This document shows positions 11,147-22,662 of a stretch of DNA of 64,000 nt, one piece after another. The stretch is from Aphrocallistes beatrix (lineage: Eukaryota > Porifera > Hexactinellida > Sceptrulophora > Aphrocallistidae). The DNA lies in assembly GCA_963281255.1 (NCBI GenBank), contig OY725502.1:2976001-3040000 (forward strand), written 5' to 3'. The position numbers and the translations under genes were made by a program. The first letter of the stretch is position 1. Each line of letters starts with the position of its first letter. Below the pieces are notes generated by a model. The model was not told the DNA's origin and did not search any database. It saw nothing but the letters and a program-made list of their open reading frames with translations.

Positions 11147-11375
11147 CTCCCCACAGGCTCCAAACCTGGAGGGTCGCTCACCCCCCAGGTACCCACACTT
11201 GGTGCCTATGGTTTTCACCCAACGAAACATTTTGGACTTTGATCCTAATATCGATTACAGTATAATATTTAATAACTGGTCTAATTCCAGGCGGCGTCGC
11301 GTTATTACAACTCGGCACGTGCCCCCTGTGCCCCCCTTGAAAAGTGAATTAGGATCAAGTTCAAATTAAATATAC

Positions 11376-11562
11376 AGTCGACTCCGCTTAATAGGGTCAC
11401 ATCGGTCAGAGGACATTTTGCCCCGATTAAGTGGAGGACCCTATTAACCGAAAATATTTTGTATTAGCTTCTATGTGTGAGAGCTATTCCGGTCCTGCCA
11501 AAAGTGGCCCGATTAAGCGGCTGACCCGATTAAACAGTGGCCCTATTAAGCGGAGTCGACTG
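11376..11562. mobile_element. TA-flanked MITE, family A
   Basis: This 187-bp full-length copy lies in the opposite orientation to the one at 2673-2860 and has TA on each side. Confidence 0.85.
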
Positions 11563-11565
11563 TAT

Positions 11566-11993
11566 ATGATAACCTACTCCTATCAAGATGTTTTGTGAAT
11601 TTTTAGGTGTAAGCCTCAATTGATTCGTAGCACGATTTATATCCGATATATCCAAGACATCTTAACATTAGCTTCTATGGCAATACAACCACAACAATTA
11701 GAAATGAGCAATATTTTTTATATTTTGCTTTTTTATGTAAGTTTTTATATGAGTAAATGGAAACAAACCTCCCGATGGTAAGTATGAGTCATTATTTGTG
11801 TAATATTCTCAAAAAATCAGCTTGATTTCTGATATTTGTGAAGTAGCATGAAATTCAAATTTTCCATAGGAAATGGCTTGAAATGTGGCGTTATGTTGGA
11901 AGACACAAAATATTTTGTGGCGTATAATTCATGAAACAAGGACTTTTGTCTCAAATTCCACAAAAAACATCTTGATAGGGTAGTTTATCATAT
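11566..11993. mobile_element. Foldback element of about 430 bp
   Basis: CCTACTCCTATCAAGATG near 11573 is repeated inverted as CATCTTGATAGGGTAG near 11968, with further pairing outward (GATAA / TTATC). There is no ORF. It is probably a non-autonomous DNA transposon, inserted directly beside the family A element. Confidence 0.6.
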
Positions 11994-12189
11994 ATACTTA
12001 ATTTTACTTCGATACTAATTCAGGAAATATCCTTTTACTCGAACTTATTAAACACTCAGTAGATATAAAGTTTGCGAAGGAAACAAATGCTAAGGGTCAT
12101 CTTCTGCGGTTGAAGTGGGGATGGGAGCTGTTGACGCATTTAATGCGTCATAAAAGCATTTGGATGGTCGATGTGAACAGTAAGATCTG

Positions 12190-13417
12190 GGTGGTGCTTG
12201 CGGATTATATTCGCAACTTGCAACTCCATTGAGGTCTCAAGACGAGATGGGGGTTTGTAAGTAGGAGGTAAAAATTCCAAATCTGCCAGAACAGATCAGG
12301 GACGGCTCGCAAGTGCTGCCAAATGCGGTGGTGTGATCTTGGTTGTCGTAAGACACGTCTTGTAGCGCCTGTTTGGCCTACGTAAACCATGGAGGAAATG
12401 TAGGGGTGGTGTAAGACATAAATAAATCTTAAGTGAGCACAAGGTTCGAAGGGGACTGCTGTGGGTGTGCCGAAACGTTGATCGTATGCTATACATATGC
12501 GGCACCTTTCTCGACAAATGGTATAGCGGTGTTCCAGGTTGGATTGAGGGTACGAGTACTGAAGGATCGAAATGAGGGCTGGTGGCGGGATAATTGGAAC
12601 AAGATGGAAGTCTTGTTTTGTAATACAGTACACCCTCGCTAATCTGAACAGCTCTGTACCAATGAACCAAAAAAACGTTCGGATTAGTGAATTTGTTCCG
12701 ATTATTGAAATAACACTAATTCAATGGGGTATTATTACTATTAGTACTCTAATAAATTTGCATTGTTAGTATATTAAGGATATTATTTAGTTACGATTGC
12801 TTTTTTAACTAGGATTCTTAAATTTATTGTAAGATATAACATTACAAACGTTGATTCAAAGCATAGAGGCCAATAAGATTATATTTTAACTGTTCCGATT
12901 GTAGGAATGAAGTGTTCGGATTAGCGAGGGTTCGGATTAGCGAGGTTCGGATTAGCAAGGGTGTACTGTAGGAGCTAATTGACGCTTTGTGGTCTGTCCT
13001 TGGAATAATTAAAATGACTTCCTGTTGTTTCGGGGCGGGGTCGCTTAGGGGTATTCCTTGGGAAATACATAAGATTCGGAGATTGCGTAAATGAGTTCGG
13101 ACAATTGATGACCTGCTCGCATATAGTGAGGCATATACCTCTGCAGGTGGTTGTTCAAGGCTTTGTGGGGTTGAGTGGCGATCATTGCAGACCTTAGTGT
13201 TGCTGTTTTCCACGTGGAAGTGACCATGTTTGAGGAAGGGTAGTTGGATGCCACATGAAGTGGCGTGGGCTGTCTGTGGTTTTGAGCCACCTGCGTGAAA
13301 GTTTGGGAAGTGGGGTCATAGAGAACATCTTGGGTAGTGTTTATGGGTCCTTTTTCAAAGACATAGGGTTTCAGAATATCCATAGAGATTTCAAAGTAGG
13401 AAGCAATATATATATAT
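12190..13417 (-). pseudogene. Retroelement fragment with GIY-YIG-like endonuclease
   Basis: Reading leftward, 13370-13000 encodes a reverse-transcriptase tail-like stretch (HVASNYPSSNMVTSTWKTA, then RYMPHYMRAGHQLSELIYAI). After the inserted MITE at 12626-12968, 12620-12210 continues with ERCRICIAYDQRFGTPTAV and VYVGQTGATRR. CxxC-type cysteines before a YVGQTG core are typical of the GIY-YIG endonuclease in Penelope-like and some related retroelements. Several frames are mixed, so it is decayed. The catalytic reverse transcriptase would lie to the right but is replaced by a CRE-element copy. Confidence 0.55.
12626..12968. mobile_element. TA-flanked MITE, family G
   Basis: The ends are CAGTACACCCTCGCTAATC and its complement, with TA on both sides, 343 bp. 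It interrupts the GIY-YIG retroelement fragment. CAGT ends fit the Tigger/pogo type. Confidence 0.8.
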
Positions 13418-13902
13418 AACGAATTGATTGAAGAAACAGCAAGGCACAGAAAGCTGATTTTTGGCATGTGGGTGTCTTTTGGCTATGGCTCCACTAAGTT
13501 CTGAGCTCAGACGAAAATGTCGACTCATCATGGAATTATGACGTCATTGTCACCTTTTTTAGAATTAGAAATTTCAGTTTTTCGACCATAACTCAGCCGT
13601 TTTAAGTGATAGAAGGCTGAAATTTTAATAGAATGTGTATATTAATATGCCTCACACATGATACAACTATCATAAAAAATGATGATCACTCTGTTATGAC
13701 GTCATCATTACATATCAAACTTTTTAAAACTGACAAATTTGGTGATTTTTCGTGCGATATCGATTATAACAGTAGGGCAGACGTATTTAGAGATGTTATC
13801 TACCTTATAATTGATCAATGTGACCACAGGCGTCCGAAGGGCGCCGCTGGCGGACACAAAGTGTATGCCAGCCGTGCAGCACAAGTATGCGAAGCGCGCT
13901 TG
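13418..13902 (-). mobile_element. Hairpin-end repeat, copy 3
   Basis: This near-complete copy is in reverse orientation, inserted in a TA repeat. Both TGACGTCA words are intact (about 13540 and 13698). The hairpin end has decayed on one arm (GTGTATGCC). Confidence 0.75.
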
Positions 13903-14130
13903 TTATAATTAAGTACTTAGGTCTAGCATCAACAGTTATTGAGTTATTGCGTATTGACATACCCCCAATTAAGTGGAAAGAGGGGATTTAAGGTTCTGAC
14001 TTCATCCGCACCCACTAGAACTAATTTTTAAAAGATTACAGAAAGATATGTTCATACATATTTATTCAAAATTCAAAATCCAATTAATGATAAATAAAAA
14101 TATTCCCATTTTAACCCGCGATTCACGGTT

Positions 14131-14175
14131 ATATCTTTACTATTAAAACTCGATTAATGTGTGTGTATGTGTGTA
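14131..14175 (+). repeat. 38-bp mini-repeat
   Basis: TTTACTATTAAAACTCGATT followed by AATGTGTGTGTATG. It lies 4 bp before a family E element. Confidence 0.65.
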
Positions 14176-14179
14176 TATA

Positions 14180-14603
14180 CACTAACCGGACAAAAGTATT
14201 TGTACACTATATTCTTCCCCATACAAATAGTACTAAATGATCTTTTCATGAAGGGAAAAGTATTCAAACTCTAAGAGCTATTAAGAGTCTGATTTAAGAT
14301 TCGAAATCTTCACATTCGAATTAGTAATAGTTGAAGATTTCTAACAAATGGCTCACCCCAATGAGTAAAATTATCAACCTGTGGCACAAGGGGTAGTACA
14401 TTCCCATCATATATAGTGATAAAAAGGGACATATGTAGTAGCACAAGATTGGTAATTTGAAATAATTGGGAATTAGTAATTGATTAGAAATATCCTACAA
14501 TAATTCGAATGCGAAGATTTCGAATTTGAAATCCGATTAGTTGTATCACTTACCGTTTCAGAGTTTTAATCTTCATGAATAGACCCATTTTAGTATTAAA
14601 TGC
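14180..14603. mobile_element. TA-flanked MITE, family E, cut by the assembly gap
   Basis: The sequence follows the element at 3353-3828 closely from its first base until the gap. About 50 bp of its right end should lie in the unsequenced stretch. Confidence 0.8.
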
Positions 14604-14803
14604 NNNNNNNNNNNNNNNNNNNNNNNNNNNNNNNNNNNNNNNNNNNNNNNNNNNNNNNNNNNNNNNNNNNNNNNNNNNNNNNNNNNNNNNNNNNNNNNNN
14701 NNNNNNNNNNNNNNNNNNNNNNNNNNNNNNNNNNNNNNNNNNNNNNNNNNNNNNNNNNNNNNNNNNNNNNNNNNNNNNNNNNNNNNNNNNNNNNNNNNNN
14801 NNN
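14604..14803. other. Assembly gap of 200 N
   Basis: Exactly 200 undetermined bases, probably a scaffold gap of nominal length. The left edge lies inside a repeat, which explains the break. Confidence 0.99.
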
Positions 14804-15039
14804 TCCCAAGCCTGCAGAAGTAACTTTTGATTGGGAATTTTACCTTGATCAACTTGTACGCGCCAGCTAGAAATAGGCAACATCGATAAACATAATTCAT
14901 AAAAACTTCAAAAGAGATACACTAGAGAGGAAAGAATCGATATATTAATCTCTCTGAAAGAGAAATTGAAACTTAAATTGACACACCAGAACATAGTGAT
15001 GAAACTACTAGTGAAATGAATGAATGAAATCATCCATCT

Positions 15040-15805
15040 TACACATATTCTGGAAAATCTGATCCTATTAATTCAAAGCAAAACCGATTTCACTATCCTA
15101 CTTTGGCAGAGACGTGTGTAGGATATCAGGTATCGTCTCGAGCAGCAGCTGCTATCTACAATGCTGGATTGTTAGACCTAGGGATACTTACCGAAAATAA
15201 TAAATTAGATCACAGTAAACTGAATTTAGAAATTTTAAAAATTAGCAAACAAGTATCTGACCAACAAAATATGAATCATATCAAACTGCATTTGCATTGC
15301 CTTCGATGAAACGACTGATGAATCTAAAATTCAAGTCGAAAATGAGATAATTATAAATCATGAAAAGAAATAAATACATATTCCTGTTCCATTCCAGAAA
15401 ATTATCAAGGAAGAGCATGTCCAATTTTATCAGAACCTGGATGTAAGTACATTGATCATTTGTCGCCAAATAACAGCAAAGCACTAACTTTAGCTAAGGA
15501 TTTGCTTGATGTTCTAACAGAAACTTCATCAAGAGATTAGCTTAAAGCAATCTGTTGCGATGGATGTATTAAGAATACTGTTGCAAAAGGCGGAATAATT
15601 GCAATAATTAAAAATGTTTTAAATAGAGGGTTGCACCATTTCATTTGTATGTTGCATCTAAACGAATTACCGTTCCGCAGATTGTTTAATCTCTATGATG
15701 GCGTAACAACGGGGCCAAATGCATTAGCAGGTCCAATTGGAAAACAGCTAAGTAAAGATTTAACATTACTATCAATTGTTACCTTTCAATCAATCTCTGG
15801 ATATA
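15040..15805 (+). pseudogene. Degenerate transposase-like gene of unclassified family
   Basis: Readable blocks in order are YPTLAETCVGYQVSSRAAAAIYN (about 15092), FDETTDESKIQVEN (about 15303), LKAICCDGC (about 15541) and CMLHLNELPFRRLFNLYDG followed by TTGPNALAGPIGKQLS (about 15647-15750). The order, with an I-x-C-D-G block before LHLNELP and a GPIGK motif, matches a family of repeated, transposase-like proteins in many invertebrate genomes whose superfamily I cannot name. There are several stops and frame changes. A second, shorter relic with the same LHLNELPL and GPIGK motifs is at 61330-61490. Confidence 0.6.
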
Positions 15806-15840
15806 CATCCTTACTATTAAAACTCGATTAATGTGTATAT
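15801..15840 (+). repeat. 38-bp mini-repeat
   Basis: A perfect copy of the TCCTTACTATTAAAACTCGA word. It ends the transposase-like fragment and begins a chain of TA-flanked elements. Confidence 0.75.
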
Positions 15841-15847
15841 ATGTATA

Positions 15848-16034
15848 CAGTAGAACTCGGTTAGTACGTACTCGGGATACAACGTACTTCGGCTTAGCAC
15901 GTACTCATTTCTCTGAACCAGAATTCATTTATTATATAGCTTCCTATGTAATACCAACTCGGTTAGTACGTACTTACGGATAGTACGTACTTTTTCCGTT
16001 TCCCGGAGGGGCACGTACTACCCGAGTTCTACTG
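15848..16034. mobile_element. TA-flanked MITE, family D (Tigger-like)
   Basis: 187 bp, ends CAGTAGAACTCGGTTAGTAC and its complement, TA on both sides. A second copy of the same length is at 34157-34343. Confidence 0.88.
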
Positions 16035-16050
16035 TATATATATATATATA

Positions 16051-16527
16051 CAGTGCCCGGACAAAAGTATTCGACCACCACAGAAACCGCCATACAAATA
16101 GTATTAAAGTGTGTCTATTCATAAAGGAATATGTACTCAAACTGTAAGGAATACTCCATTTTTTATTTCAAATTCGTAAACTACACATTATAATTACTCA
16201 TAATTGATAGCCACAGCTTAATTACTAACTCCCAAGATGATAAATATCAACATTTGATACTTGATGCTACTTGTCCCAAGCCACAGCCATTATATATTAT
16301 GGCGTTTAGTGACACAAAGTGGCATAGGTTGATAATTTTTTACATAAGAATAAGTAATTGAGTTGAAACTGTCAATTATGAGTAATTAGAATGTGTAGAT
16401 TACGAATTTGAACTAAAAATAGAGTATTTTCTACTGTTTAAGGACATGTTCCTTTTTTAATAGATCTAATTTAATACTATTTGTATGGAAGTTTTCGTGG
16501 TGGTCGAATACTTTTGTCCGGGCAGTG
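16051..16527. mobile_element. TA-flanked MITE, family E relative
   Basis: 477 bp, ends CAGTGCCCGGACAAAAGTAT and its near complement, in TA microsatellite on both sides. The interior resembles the family E elements but is diverged. Confidence 0.85.
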
Positions 16528-16541
16528 TATATATATATATC

Positions 16542-16926
16542 TGTAACGAATTGATTGAAGAAACTGCCGGTCATAGAAAGCTGATTTTTGGCATGTGGGA
16601 GTTTTTTGGCAATGGCTCGACTAAGTTCTGATCTCAGACGAAAATGTCGACTCATCATGGAATTATGGCGTCATTGTCACCTTTTTTATAATTAGAAATT
16701 TCAGTTTTTCGACCATAACTCATTTTAGGTGATAGAAGGCTGAAATTTTAATAGAATGCGTATATTAATATACCTCGTGTATGATGCAACTATCATCAAC
16801 AAATGACGACTCATCACGTTGTTATGACGTCATCATTACGCATCAAAAATTTTAAAATTGACAAATTTGGTGATTTTTTCGTGCGATATCGATTATAACA
16901 GTACGACAGACGTATTTAGAGAAGTC
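16542..16926 (-). mobile_element. Hairpin-end repeat, copy 4, hairpin end missing
   Basis: It starts at CTGTAACGAATTGATTG and matches other copies until ACAGACGTATTTAGAGA, where it breaks off before the GC-rich end. One TGACGTCA is intact (about 16825). Confidence 0.75.
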
Positions 16927-17267
16927 TTATGATAAAAGATATTTCACTCGATGCGTTGTCAAGATTATTGCAGTAGAAAGTAATCTTTTGCAACAACGAC
17001 CGGCCAGGAACCCTTTTCTAGGTGCCGTTCGAGTATCAAGCAACGTATCACTTGTTTACAATATAAACTAACAACGATACTTCTCCTATATTATACACTG
17101 CATTTTATCGTAGTCAAATTTATTTCAAACATTATGGTTTGTTTACAAAATAGACTTGAAGTAATCCATGGTGAGGTAAAATTCGTCCCGTGAAAAGGCT
17201 ATAGTTACGTAGGCTGTGTGTTGCCAGCATATATAAACATGGCATTAAAGTACATATATCCGTTGTC

Positions 17268-17684
17268 AAAATTTCGATTAGTCATCATATCATTGCGCAT
17301 TTTAAGCACGATTTCACAGACTATAGAGTTATGCGACAATTTAGGTGATAATACAACTTGAATTTTAGGTTCAAGTTGTATTATCACCTAATACAAGTAG
17401 TAAGTAGTCCATTGCCTATCAAACACGATCAAATTTGAAGATCAAGTTACTACAGTTTGCACGAAATGGCCCAAACTGACCAAAATGATTTACCATAGCA
17501 ATGCAGGAATGCAACAACATTCCATTGTAAAATTCTAAATTTTTCAAATCAACTAGAACTAGTCTTGGTTCTACACAAAAATCACACCTTAATAAGATTA
17601 GAAATAGGGTTAAAACAGCTTAGAAAATCGCTAAAATTGTCCTTAGAATGACCTGTTGCGCAATGATATGATGACTAATCAATT
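17268..17684. mobile_element. Palindromic element, relative of 47104-48152
   Basis: The outer ends are inverted copies (GATTAGTCATCATATCATTG near 17275 and its complement near 17665). The centre is a perfect 22-bp inverted repeat, 17341-17362 against 17370-17391, with a 7-base loop. Long stretches match the large foldback at 47.1-48.2 kb. No ORF. Confidence 0.7.
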
Positions 17685-17685
17685 T

Positions 17686-18523
17686 CTTTTGTTCTACGTG
17701 ACGAGATCTTTCCAAAACCGTCGTGTTTTTTACTCTACGACCTTTGTAACTAAAGATACCTCCTGTGCAAAATTGATTTTTTTAATTGCTAAAAACAGGC
17801 TACAAAGCAATTATTTTCGGAAATGCTTAGTTTCCATTAGTTTTTACTGTATCCTGATATTAAATAACATCCAAACATCCTTAATAAACTACTTATAGTA
17901 GTACTTAACTTCAAAATATGATAATCAAAAATTTTCACATCATGACACCTTCAAAAGTGTGAAAAAGTTCTCCTTGAACTGGGGACCCAAAAATAACCAC
18001 GTCTGGTAGTATCCGCCGAAATCCATATCTATAACTTTATTTGACTATGCCAGGTCGTTATTTTAATACTAAATTCGTGCTCAGCACTAAATTTCCAGCC
18101 ATTCGAGATATACTATATTGACCATATTTGGAGAATATTTTGGTTGTCTGTTCCTAGCAACAACGGCCAGGAATGTGAAAAAATTTGCTAGGCACGGTGA
18201 AACAAAAAATCTATCCAAATATGGTCAATATATATATCAAATTGCTGGAAATCTAGTGCTGAGCATGAATTCAGCATTAGAATGATGATCTGGCACTGTT
18301 AAAAAAAGTTATAGATGTGGGACATTTCACATTTAAAATGTGTGGTTTTTAGAGCGACACCAGGTGATACAAGTGGCTCCAAGTGGCGAAATGTTGGCAT
18401 TGGAGTTATAAAAATCGGAATTAATCTTTAGAACCCCTATAAGGATCTAAAAATGATAAAAAAAGCACTTTGGGCACATTTTTAATAAAAAACAAATTTC
18501 CCCATGGGAAACACCACCCTTAA
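17686..18523 (-). mobile_element. Truncated copy of the foldback at 48914-50140
   Basis: It matches the reverse complement of 48914-49755 from the TTCTACGTGACGAGATC word to the GGGAAACACCACCCTTAA end. About 390 bp of one arm is missing, and the break abuts the previous palindromic element. Confidence 0.7.
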
Positions 18524-19581
18524 TCGATGTTACACTGCATTTATCCTGTCACTAATTTAAGGTCATTAATTACTATGTATCCCGGATTTGTTATTTGCCC
18601 TAGTACTGTCTGGGATTATCCAATTCCGCCGGAATACCCCAACTCATAGAAGAAAAAGTTTCAAATTTTTAACAATACAAATCTCCAAAAATGGTCGAGC
18701 TAAAAAATATCGAGATCAACCGATCAATGAACGCACGATCCTAATGTCCTACAAATTATTGGTATTGTTATAGTTTAGTACAGCTTGGTTGAACCTGAAT
18801 CTATTTTAGTACTATTTCATTAGACCACCCAAGCAGATGAAAGTCATGTCGTCACTTAGGATAATTATATATTCATCAAACCCAATCTTTATGTTATCTA
18901 CTTCGTTTGTTTTTCACTCTAATTCTATAATTAAACTCTACTTCATTTGGTCAAATTGTTCGTTCAGATTGCCACAATTAGTCATAACAGTAGAGCCAGG
19001 GCCTCAACGACTCTACTTGAGCCTACACCTCATCATAACTACTCTGGAACATTCAATTTATCCCAGTACCTTAACTAACATGATATCTGTCCTTTTTATT
19101 CCAACATTATGACAGTTTCTTTTATTCATACTTAAATTTTCATTCTCGCAATTCGCATGCGATATCCGCAGGCGTATAATTATGTCTTATCCGCATGCGG
19201 AATAAAACTTTTACGCATACTTGCGTATCTGGGCCAAAACCAAGTCAGGTATATCTATTCTTGTGTAGGTAGGCGCATGCGCCCAGTACTTTCTAATACC
19301 TCAAGAAATTAAGTACATTTATTCTCGAGTAAACCCCAAATAAATTGCGGATAAATACTTGTCATTTTAATTCCTACTTTGCGCAGCGCTAAGTAGGAAT
19401 ATAACTCAAGCAAAATTATTCCAACCTTATTGCTCCAAGTGGGGATTCCTACTTGGCGCGCGCGCAACAATATCAATCAATAATATTATTTTGTCGAACA
19501 GGGGGACAGAACTGTTGTCAATAAACAGCAGGCTTATATAGAGCGGTAGGAGTCTTTTCGGATCCTCTGCTATATACTGCT
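18524..19581. other. Interval upstream of NIT2
   Basis: No gene or clear repeat. 19370-19460 has twin ATTCCTACTT words near GCGCAGCGC and GCGCGCGC, a local CG-rich patch that could belong to the NIT2 promoter. Short ORFs here have no recognisable features. Confidence 0.4.
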
Positions 19582-20547
19582 ATGGATTTATTTTTTTCTG
19601 ATATATTAATTAATTTTAAAAAATTAAGTTGGATGTATCTAGTTAGAAAAGGTCTGAGAAGTAACTTTGCTTTCCTCTCACACAATACTAAATCAATGGC
19701 AACTTCAGCAATCCAAAATTCTAAAGCGTTGAAGCTAGCTTTAATTCAGAATATCGTTGGTATGAACAAGCAGGATAATATTAACAGAGCTTTCACTATG
19801 GTTAGAAAAGCCAAAGAACAGGGTGCCAATATGATCTCTTTGCCAGAATGCTTCAATAGTCCTTACGGAACTAACTATTTTGGTGAATACGCAGAACCTA
19901 TTCCTGGTCCAACCACAAAGCAGTTGCGATCTCTAGCTCAAGAACTAGGAGTATATCTGATAGGGGGATCTATTCCAGAGAGAGATGAGGGAAAGCTTTA
20001 CAACACTGCCACTGCATTTAGCCCAACAGGGGAATTGCTCCTTAAGTTTAGAAAGATGCATTTATTTGATATCGATATACCAGGGAAGATCACTTTTAAA
20101 GAATCAGACAGTTTATCTAGCGGTTCTAAATTAGGCTGGTTTGATACAGATTGGTGTCGAGTAGGTGTTGCTATCTGCTACGATATTAGATTTCCTCAGC
20201 TTGCTATGCTGATGAGTCAACAAGGATGCAATCTGCTTGTTTATCCGGGATGTTTCAACATGACCACTGGTCCTGCTCACTGGGAATTGCTGTTACGAGC
20301 AAGGGCATTGGATAATCAATGCTTTTGCTGCGCCGTATCACAAGCTAGAGTTGAGAAGAGCAGCTACGTAGCTTGGGGACATTCTACTATTTGTAATCCA
20401 TGGGGAGAGGTCATTGGTAAGGCAGAGGCTGAAGAAGGGATAGTGTTATCTGAGATTGATCTAGAGCGTGTTAAAACTGTAAGAGACCAGATTCCTATTC
20501 GAAAGCAAATACGATCTGATATATACTCGCTAAGTTCCTTTTCATGA
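19582..20547 (+). CDS. NIT2: Omega-amidase NIT2 (nitrilase family), single exon
   Basis: This enzyme hydrolyses alpha-ketoglutaramate and alpha-ketosuccinamate to the keto acid plus ammonia, closing the glutamine transaminase pathway. The 321-residue ORF shows the complete nitrilase catalytic set: Glu89 in [11 protein letters not shown], Lys158 in KFRKMHLFD and Cys199 in AICYDIRFP, plus the [10 protein letters not shown] and SYVAWGHST blocks typical of NIT2. Human NIT2 has 276 residues and begins at a point matching residue 50 or so here. The next in-frame Met39 (19696) gives a 283-residue protein of normal size and may be the real start. If the first Met is used, the basic, Ser-rich first 38 residues could act as a mitochondrial presequence. 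The coding region has no introns, unlike SF3B1 next door, so intron loss or an old retrocopy is possible. Repeats flank it on both sides. Confidence 0.95.
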   Translation: MDLFFSDILINFKKLSWMYLVRKGLRSNFAFLSHNTKSMATSAIQNSKALKLALIQNIVGMNKQDNINRAFTMVRKAKEQGANMISLPECFNSPYGTNYFGEYAEPIPGPTTKQLRSLAQELGVYLIGGSIPERDEGKLYNTATAFSPTGELLLKFRKMHLFDIDIPGKITFKESDSLSSGSKLGWFDTDWCRVGVAICYDIRFPQLAMLMSQQGCNLLVYPGCFNMTTGPAHWELLLRARALDNQCFCCAVSQARVEKSSYVAWGHSTICNPWGEVIGKAEAEEGIVLSEIDLERVKTVRDQIPIRKQIRSDIYSLSSFS

Positions 20548-20699
20548 ATTGCTTACTGACAATTACTCATGATACAGATATTTATTGGTATTTTTGAATA
20601 GTTTAGTAAATACACTTGTAAGTTGTAACTTACATGCTTATTGCTATCCTCTCTTAACTAAGGGTGGTTATGGTATTCAGATTTAGTATTAGTGTAATA

Positions 20700-21151
20700 C
20701 AGTCAGAGTCGCTTATTGTGAACCACCAGGGGACCAACAAATATTTTCATAATAGAGATACAGTAGGACTTCAGTTATCCGAACGGGTCGGGACCGATGG
20801 GGTTCGGATAACTGAAATGTTCGGATAACTGAAGTTGTAATGTAATTACATAGAAAAGTTGGTCAGTGGTACTAATTAGTCATAATGATGAATATAGATA
20901 AAATACATATTGATCTATGTACGTATCATTTATAGTATATAAAATGATGGCAGGGTAGTACTTTCAATTCTCAACTCAAGGATGCATCATTTATAAATTC
21001 AGTATATTGTATAAATTCAGTACTATATTGAAGTGTTCGGATAACTGACGTTCTACTGTACTTCATATTAAGCGAACTTGGTTCAATACAAATCCTATCT
21101 AAAAATGAAATTGGGACCAGGAGGTTAGTTCATAATAAATGACCCTGACTG
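20700..21151. mobile_element. TA-flanked MITE, family C, split by a family B element
   Basis: The ends are CAGTCAGAGTCGCTTATTG and AATGACCCTGACTG, with TA on both sides. The two halves together match the 184-bp copy at 51149-51332, and the middle is filled by the element at 20761-21058. Family C is therefore the older insertion here. Confidence 0.85.
20761..21058. mobile_element. TA-flanked MITE, family B (Tigger-like), nested
   Basis: 298 bp, ends CAGTAGGACTTCAGTTATCC and the near complement, with TA at 20759-20760 and 21059-21060. Other copies are at 25251-25521, 32557-33672 (split) and 43041-43321. Confidence 0.88.
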
Positions 21152-21533
21152 TATTAAGCTTCAAAAATGTTGGTGCGCATTCCAACTAGTGCAAGTTTTC
21201 AATGACGTCATACACTATAAAATAAGGGAAAATTCTAAAAGGATGTGAACTCCTCATTTTGAAGATACTATTCCTAAATATGCATTGAATTCTAATTTTA
21301 TAAATAAACTAGAGTCGCCACCTCGTCTGGTACGTAATAATATTTCTAAGTGAGTCATTTTGTGTCGTCGTAGGTAGGGAGTGATCAGTGGCGTAGCGTA
21401 GCCAACCAAGTGGCAAAATTATTCATTCTTACTATTAAAACTCGATTTTTATTTATATGTATAATTATTATAGTGTGTCAAAAAATTCAAAAGCATGAAT
21501 TTTTAAATGCACACCGTTCAAATAGCTTACTGG

Positions 21534-22078
21534 GCACCAAATATTCACCATAATAAAATCAAGCTATTCGGAGATGATTTATTGGTCGCACAAGGTAGGC
21601 TTCCCCTCGTGCAGATTTCTAATGGGATTTGTCTGGTTTGGGGATTAAAATTGCAAAATGCTTCCTTCTGATACGCAAAGAAACTAGCAACTTCATTTTT
21701 GAGATATTTGGGGGGGTTTATATCAGCTAATAATACATTTTATTGACCTGAAATCTACCGGTTTAGAGTTATATTTTGAAAACAGTTGGGACTAATAATA
21801 ATTACAAGTACGAAGGCAGGTCCTAACTGCTTTCACTAATAACCCCGAACCGGCAGATTTCATTAAAATATATTATTAGCTGATATAAAACCGCCCCCAA
21901 AAATCAAAAATCAAATATAAGGTTGATAGTATATTTGCGTATCAGAAGTACGCCTTTTGCAATTTTAAGCCTCAAACCGGACAAATCCAATTATAAATCT
22001 GTACTAGGGGAAGCCTACCTTGCTCGACCACTAAATATTCTCCAAATTGGTTAAATTTTATATGGTGAACATATGGTG
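21534..22078. mobile_element. Foldback element of about 545 bp
   Basis: CAAGGTAGGCTTCCCC near 21591 faces GGGGAAGCCTACCTTG near 22007. The pairing continues outward to CACCA / TGGTG and inward for more than 150 bp with mismatches. No ORF. It abuts the hairpin-end repeat copy 5. Confidence 0.7.
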
Positions 22079-22079
22079 A

Positions 22080-22245
22080 TCAAATTGATTGAATAAACTG
22101 CCAGGACAGAAAGCTGATTTTTGGCATGTGGGAGTTTTTTTTTTTTTAGCTATGGCTCCACTAAGTCCTGAGCTCAGACGAAAATGTCGACTCATCATGG
22201 AATTATGACGTCATTTTCACCTTTTTTATAATCAGAAATTTCCTA
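22080..22245 (-). mobile_element. Hairpin-end repeat, copy 5, short fragment
   Basis: Only the AATTGATTGAATAAACTGCC end and the first TGACGTCA (22206) region remain. Confidence 0.7.
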
Positions 22246-22335
22246 AAATGTCTCCTTTCAATAAGTTATTATGCAAATCACTCTCCAAAATGCTCACTTT
22301 CGCTCTCCCTCCAATTTTAGGATTTATTCCCTTCA

Positions 22336-22585
22336 ACTTTCCAACTTATTCCTACTTAGAGAATTTTCGAACTTATTCCTACTTCATACGTTTTCGAACT
22401 TATTCCTACTTCATACGGTTTCGAACTTATTCCTACTCATACGTTTTCGAACTTATTCCTACTTCATACGGTTTCGAACTTATTCCTACTCATACGTTTT
22501 CGAACTTATTCCTACTTCATACGGTTTCGAACTTATTCCTACTTCATTTTTTGGCTTATTCCTACTCAATTTTCGAACTTATTCC
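22336..22585 (+). repeat. Minisatellite, unit about 24-27 bp
   Basis: About nine units of CGAACTTATTCCTACTTCAT with a variable CGTTT/CGGTTT joint. Two overlapping frames stay open because the unit length is often a multiple of three; these repetitive ORFs are not taken as genes. Confidence 0.85.
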
Positions 22586-22662
22586 GCATCTCCAACGTCA
22601 TGACTCATTCAAATTTGTAGATAACAAAACCAACATTACAGTAATTGGAGCGATTAATTAAC

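Noticed and set aside
18588..19112. Two short ORFs upstream of NIT2
   Set aside because: Low-complexity AT-rich translations without motifs or homology I can recognise.
22248..22661. Two overlapping 110-137 residue ORFs with FRTYSYF repeats
   Set aside because: They are translations of a 24-27 bp minisatellite in two frames, with no start context or non-repeat domain.
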